Assembly (NCBI GenBank): GCA_963789165.1
Contig: CAWBJP010000009.1
Span: forward strand, 217,503-281,502
Reading direction: 5' to 3'
Length of the DNA: 64,000 nt
Origin: CAWBJP01 sp963789165
GTDB taxonomy: Bacteria > Actinomycetota > Acidimicrobiia > IMCC26256 > BP-133
Every line of letters starts with the position of its first letter. Position 1 is the stretch's first letter. A model generated the notes under the pieces. That model was not told the origin of the DNA. It ran no database searches and saw only the letters and a program-made list of their open reading frames with translations. The position numbers were made by a program, and so were the translations under genes. This document shows, one piece after another, positions 62,388 to 64,000 of the stretch.

Positions 62388-64000
62388 ATGGCGACTCCGG
62401 TGAACGACCCGCTGCCGGTGGGCACGGTCACGTTCCTGCTCACGGATGTCGAGGGCTCGACGACGGGCTGGGAGGCGGACCGGGCCGCCATGGCGGCGGC
62501 CATCGTGCGCCACTACGAGATCGTGGATGCGGCTGTGCGGGCCCGTGGCGGTGTCCGGCCGGTGGAGCAGGGCGAGGGCGACAGCGTGGTGGCGGTCTTC
62601 TCGCTGGCCTCCGAGGCGGTCCGGGTGGCGGTCGACATTCAGGTGGCGACGGCCGCCGAGTCCTGGCCGGAGGGCGGCCGCCTCGTGCTCCGCATGGCGC
62701 TGCACACCGGGGAGGCGCAGCTGCGCGACGCCGGCAACTACATGGGCCGGGCCGTGATCCGCACCGCCCGGTTGCGGGCCATCGGGCACGGTGGGCAGAT
62801 CCTCTGCTCGGGTTCGACCGCTGACCTGGCTGGGGACGACCTGCCCGACGGCGTGACGCTGGTCGCCCTCGGCGCCCACCGTTTGAAGGACCTCGGCCGG
62901 CCCGAGCGGGTGTTCCAGGTGTGCCATCCCGGCCTGCGGCGGGAGTTCCCGCCGCTGCTGTCCCTCGACGCGATCCCCAACAACCTGCCCGTCTACCTCA
63001 CCTCGTTCATCGGCCGGGAGGCCGAGCTGGCCGATCTGGCCCGCCTGGCCGGCCAGCACCGCCTGGTGACTCTCACCGGCTCCGGCGGTGTCGGCAAGAC
63101 CCGCCTGGCCGCCGCGGTCGCCGCTGAGCTCGCCGCCGGCCATCCCGACGGGGCCTGGTGGGTGGAGCTCGCACCGCTGGCCGACCCGGCACTGGTGACC
63201 GAGGCCGTCCTGGGCGTGCTCCGGGTCGGCGACGCCCCCGGGAGCTCCGCCCTGCAACGCCTCACCGCCCATCTGGCCACCCGGGATCTCCTCGTGGTCC
63301 TGGACAACTGCGAGCACGTGCTCGACGCCTGCGCGGCGATGAGCGAGGCGGTCCTGCGCACCTGTCCCGGCGTGGCCGTCGTGGCCACCAGCCGGGAGGC
63401 CCTCGGGGTCGGTGGCGAGGTCACCTGGCAGGTCCCTCCTCTGGCGCTGCCCGCCAAGGGCGAGCCCTGCCCGGTGGAATCGCTGGGCAGCTACGACGCG
63501 GTGCGGCTCTTCGTCGACCGGGCCGTGAAGGCCCGGCCGAACTTCGCCGTGACGAACGCCACCGCCCCCGTCGTGGCCGAGATCTGCGCCCGCCTCGACG
63601 GGATCCCGCTGGCCATCGAGTTGGCCGCCGCCCGGATCAGGGTGCTCTCGCCCCAGCAGATCCTGGACGGGCTCGAGAACCGGTTCCGCCTGCTCACCGG
63701 CGGGGCCCGTGGTGGCCTGCGCCGCCAGCAGACGCTCGAGGCGTCGGTGGCGTGGAGCCATGACCTGCTCACCCCTGAAGAGCGGGTCCTGTTCCGGCGC
63801 CTGTCCGCCTTCGCCGGGGGCTTCACGCTCGACGCCGCCGAAACCGTCGGAGCGGGATCAGGGCCGGGCTGCGAACCCGCCGCCGTCCTCGACCTCCTCC
63901 AGGGCTTGGCGGACAAGTCGCTGGTGGTCGTCGAGGACGACCTGGAGGGCACGGCGTCCCGCTACCGCCTGCTCGAGACCATCCGCGACTTCGCCGCCCT
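62388..64000 (+). CDS. Class III cyclase domain - NB-ARC/STAND ATPase regulator (3' end outside window)
   Basis: At least 537 residues, open at the window end. Cyclase domain at about 10-180: first metal Asp20 in 'FLLTDVEGST', second Asp65 in 'QGEGDSVVAVF', but the base-binding Lys position reads Glu60-Gln, and the usual Asn of 'VNRAARL' is Ile in 'VIRTARL'. ATPase from about 205: 'TSFIGREAELADLARL', Walker A 'LTGSGGVGKTRLA', Walker B 'LLVVLDNCEHVLD', 'VVATSREALGVGGE', and winged-helix start 'GIPLAIELAAARIRVLSPQQ'. Proteins of this type usually continue with TPRs and sometimes a LuxR HTH. Enzyme activity is doubtful. Confidence 0.88.
   Translation, partial: MATPVNDPLPVGTVTFLLTDVEGSTTGWEADRAAMAAAIVRHYEIVDAAVRARGGVRPVEQGEGDSVVAVFSLASEAVRVAVDIQVATAAESWPEGGRLVLRMALHTGEAQLRDAGNYMGRAVIRTARLRAIGHGGQILCSGSTADLAGDDLPDGVTLVALGAHRLKDLGRPERVFQVCHPGLRREFPPLLSLDAIPNNLPVYLTSFIGREAELADLARLAGQHRLVTLTGSGGVGKTRLAAAVAAELAAGHPDGAWWVELAPLADPALVTEAVLGVLRVGDAPGSSALQRLTAHLATRDLLVVLDNCEHVLDACAAMSEAVLRTCPGVAVVATSREALGVGGEVTWQVPPLALPAKGEPCPVESLGSYDAVRLFVDRAVKARPNFAVTNATAPVVAEICARLDGIPLAIELAAARIRVLSPQQILDGLENRFRLLTGGARGGLRRQQTLEASVAWSHDLLTPEERVLFRRLSAFAGGFTLDAAETVGAGSGPGCEPAAVLDLLQGLADKSLVVVEDDLEGTASRYRLLETIRDFAA

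Overview
The window is a 64 kb piece of a very GC-rich chromosome that reads as Actinomycetota. The evidence is a SigR/RsrA-type redox sigma pair, the gene order metalloprotease (DUF2342-like)-tilS-hpt-ftsH-folE-folP, the PurS/PurQ/small-PurL form of FGAM synthase, a BldC-type regulator, many GTG starts and pervasive 1-4 nt start/stop overlaps. Placement near the Acidimicrobiia is an inference from overall gene content, not a demonstrated assignment. No rRNA, tRNA, CRISPR array or transposase gene was found.

Layout. 1-594: end of a DUF2079-like membrane protein. 608-7199 (+): redox sigma factor and zinc anti-sigma, a tiny membrane protein, metalloprotease, tilS, hpt, ftsH, folE. 7447-10524 (+): a compact group of a phosphatidylserine-decarboxylase-like enzyme, a DDAH/arginine-deiminase-superfamily enzyme and a MATE exporter. 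10580-21190 (mostly +): folP, a phosphatase-like protein without its catalytic Cys, then purA-purD-purB-purC-purS-purQ-pyrE, an opposite-strand helical protein, and purL. 21128-24015 (-): PHP phosphoesterase and acetyl-CoA synthetase. 24183-31837 (-): two giant overlapping signalling genes, cyclase-ATPase-repeat and zinc ribbon-Ser/Thr kinase-ATPase-repeat-cyclase. 31984-37913 (-): vanadium-haloperoxidase-like lipoprotein, then a coupled LytS/LytTR two-component system with DUF485 and a sodium/solute symporter. 37969-39737 (-): PolX-like PHP protein and a lipoprotein. 39777-44272 (+): HAD enzyme, Ca2+/cation antiporter, purF, purM. A 20-bp-stem terminator separates purM from a convergent peptide-ABC operon (44341-50090, -) in which permease and ATPase are fused. 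50159-54208 (-): ParA, a single-chain E1 alpha-beta 2-oxoacid dehydrogenase and a Leu/Val dehydrogenase. 54550-64000: bldC, HAD, an AbiEi/DUF559-like gene bracketed by two copies of a 50-bp hairpin repeat, DUF169, an HTH protein, a TetR-controlled pair (lipocalin-like enzyme plus stand-alone phosphohistidine-domain protein), a secreted or anchored protein, and the start of a third cyclase-ATPase regulator.

How the genes work together. Ten purine enzymes and pyrE give almost the whole route PRPP to IMP to AMP in two blocks; no separate purN, purE/K or purH is in the window. folE and folP supply folate for the same route. acs, the symporter with its two-component system, the fused E1 and the amino-acid dehydrogenase point to growth on short organic acids and branched-chain amino acids.

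Sequence quality. Seven places show reading-frame breaks in otherwise intact conserved genes (small membrane gene, metalloprotease, tilS, purL three times, acs). Every one needs removal of exactly one base, mostly in G/C-rich runs. I read these as insertion errors in the sequence, not as pseudogenes, but reads are needed to prove it.
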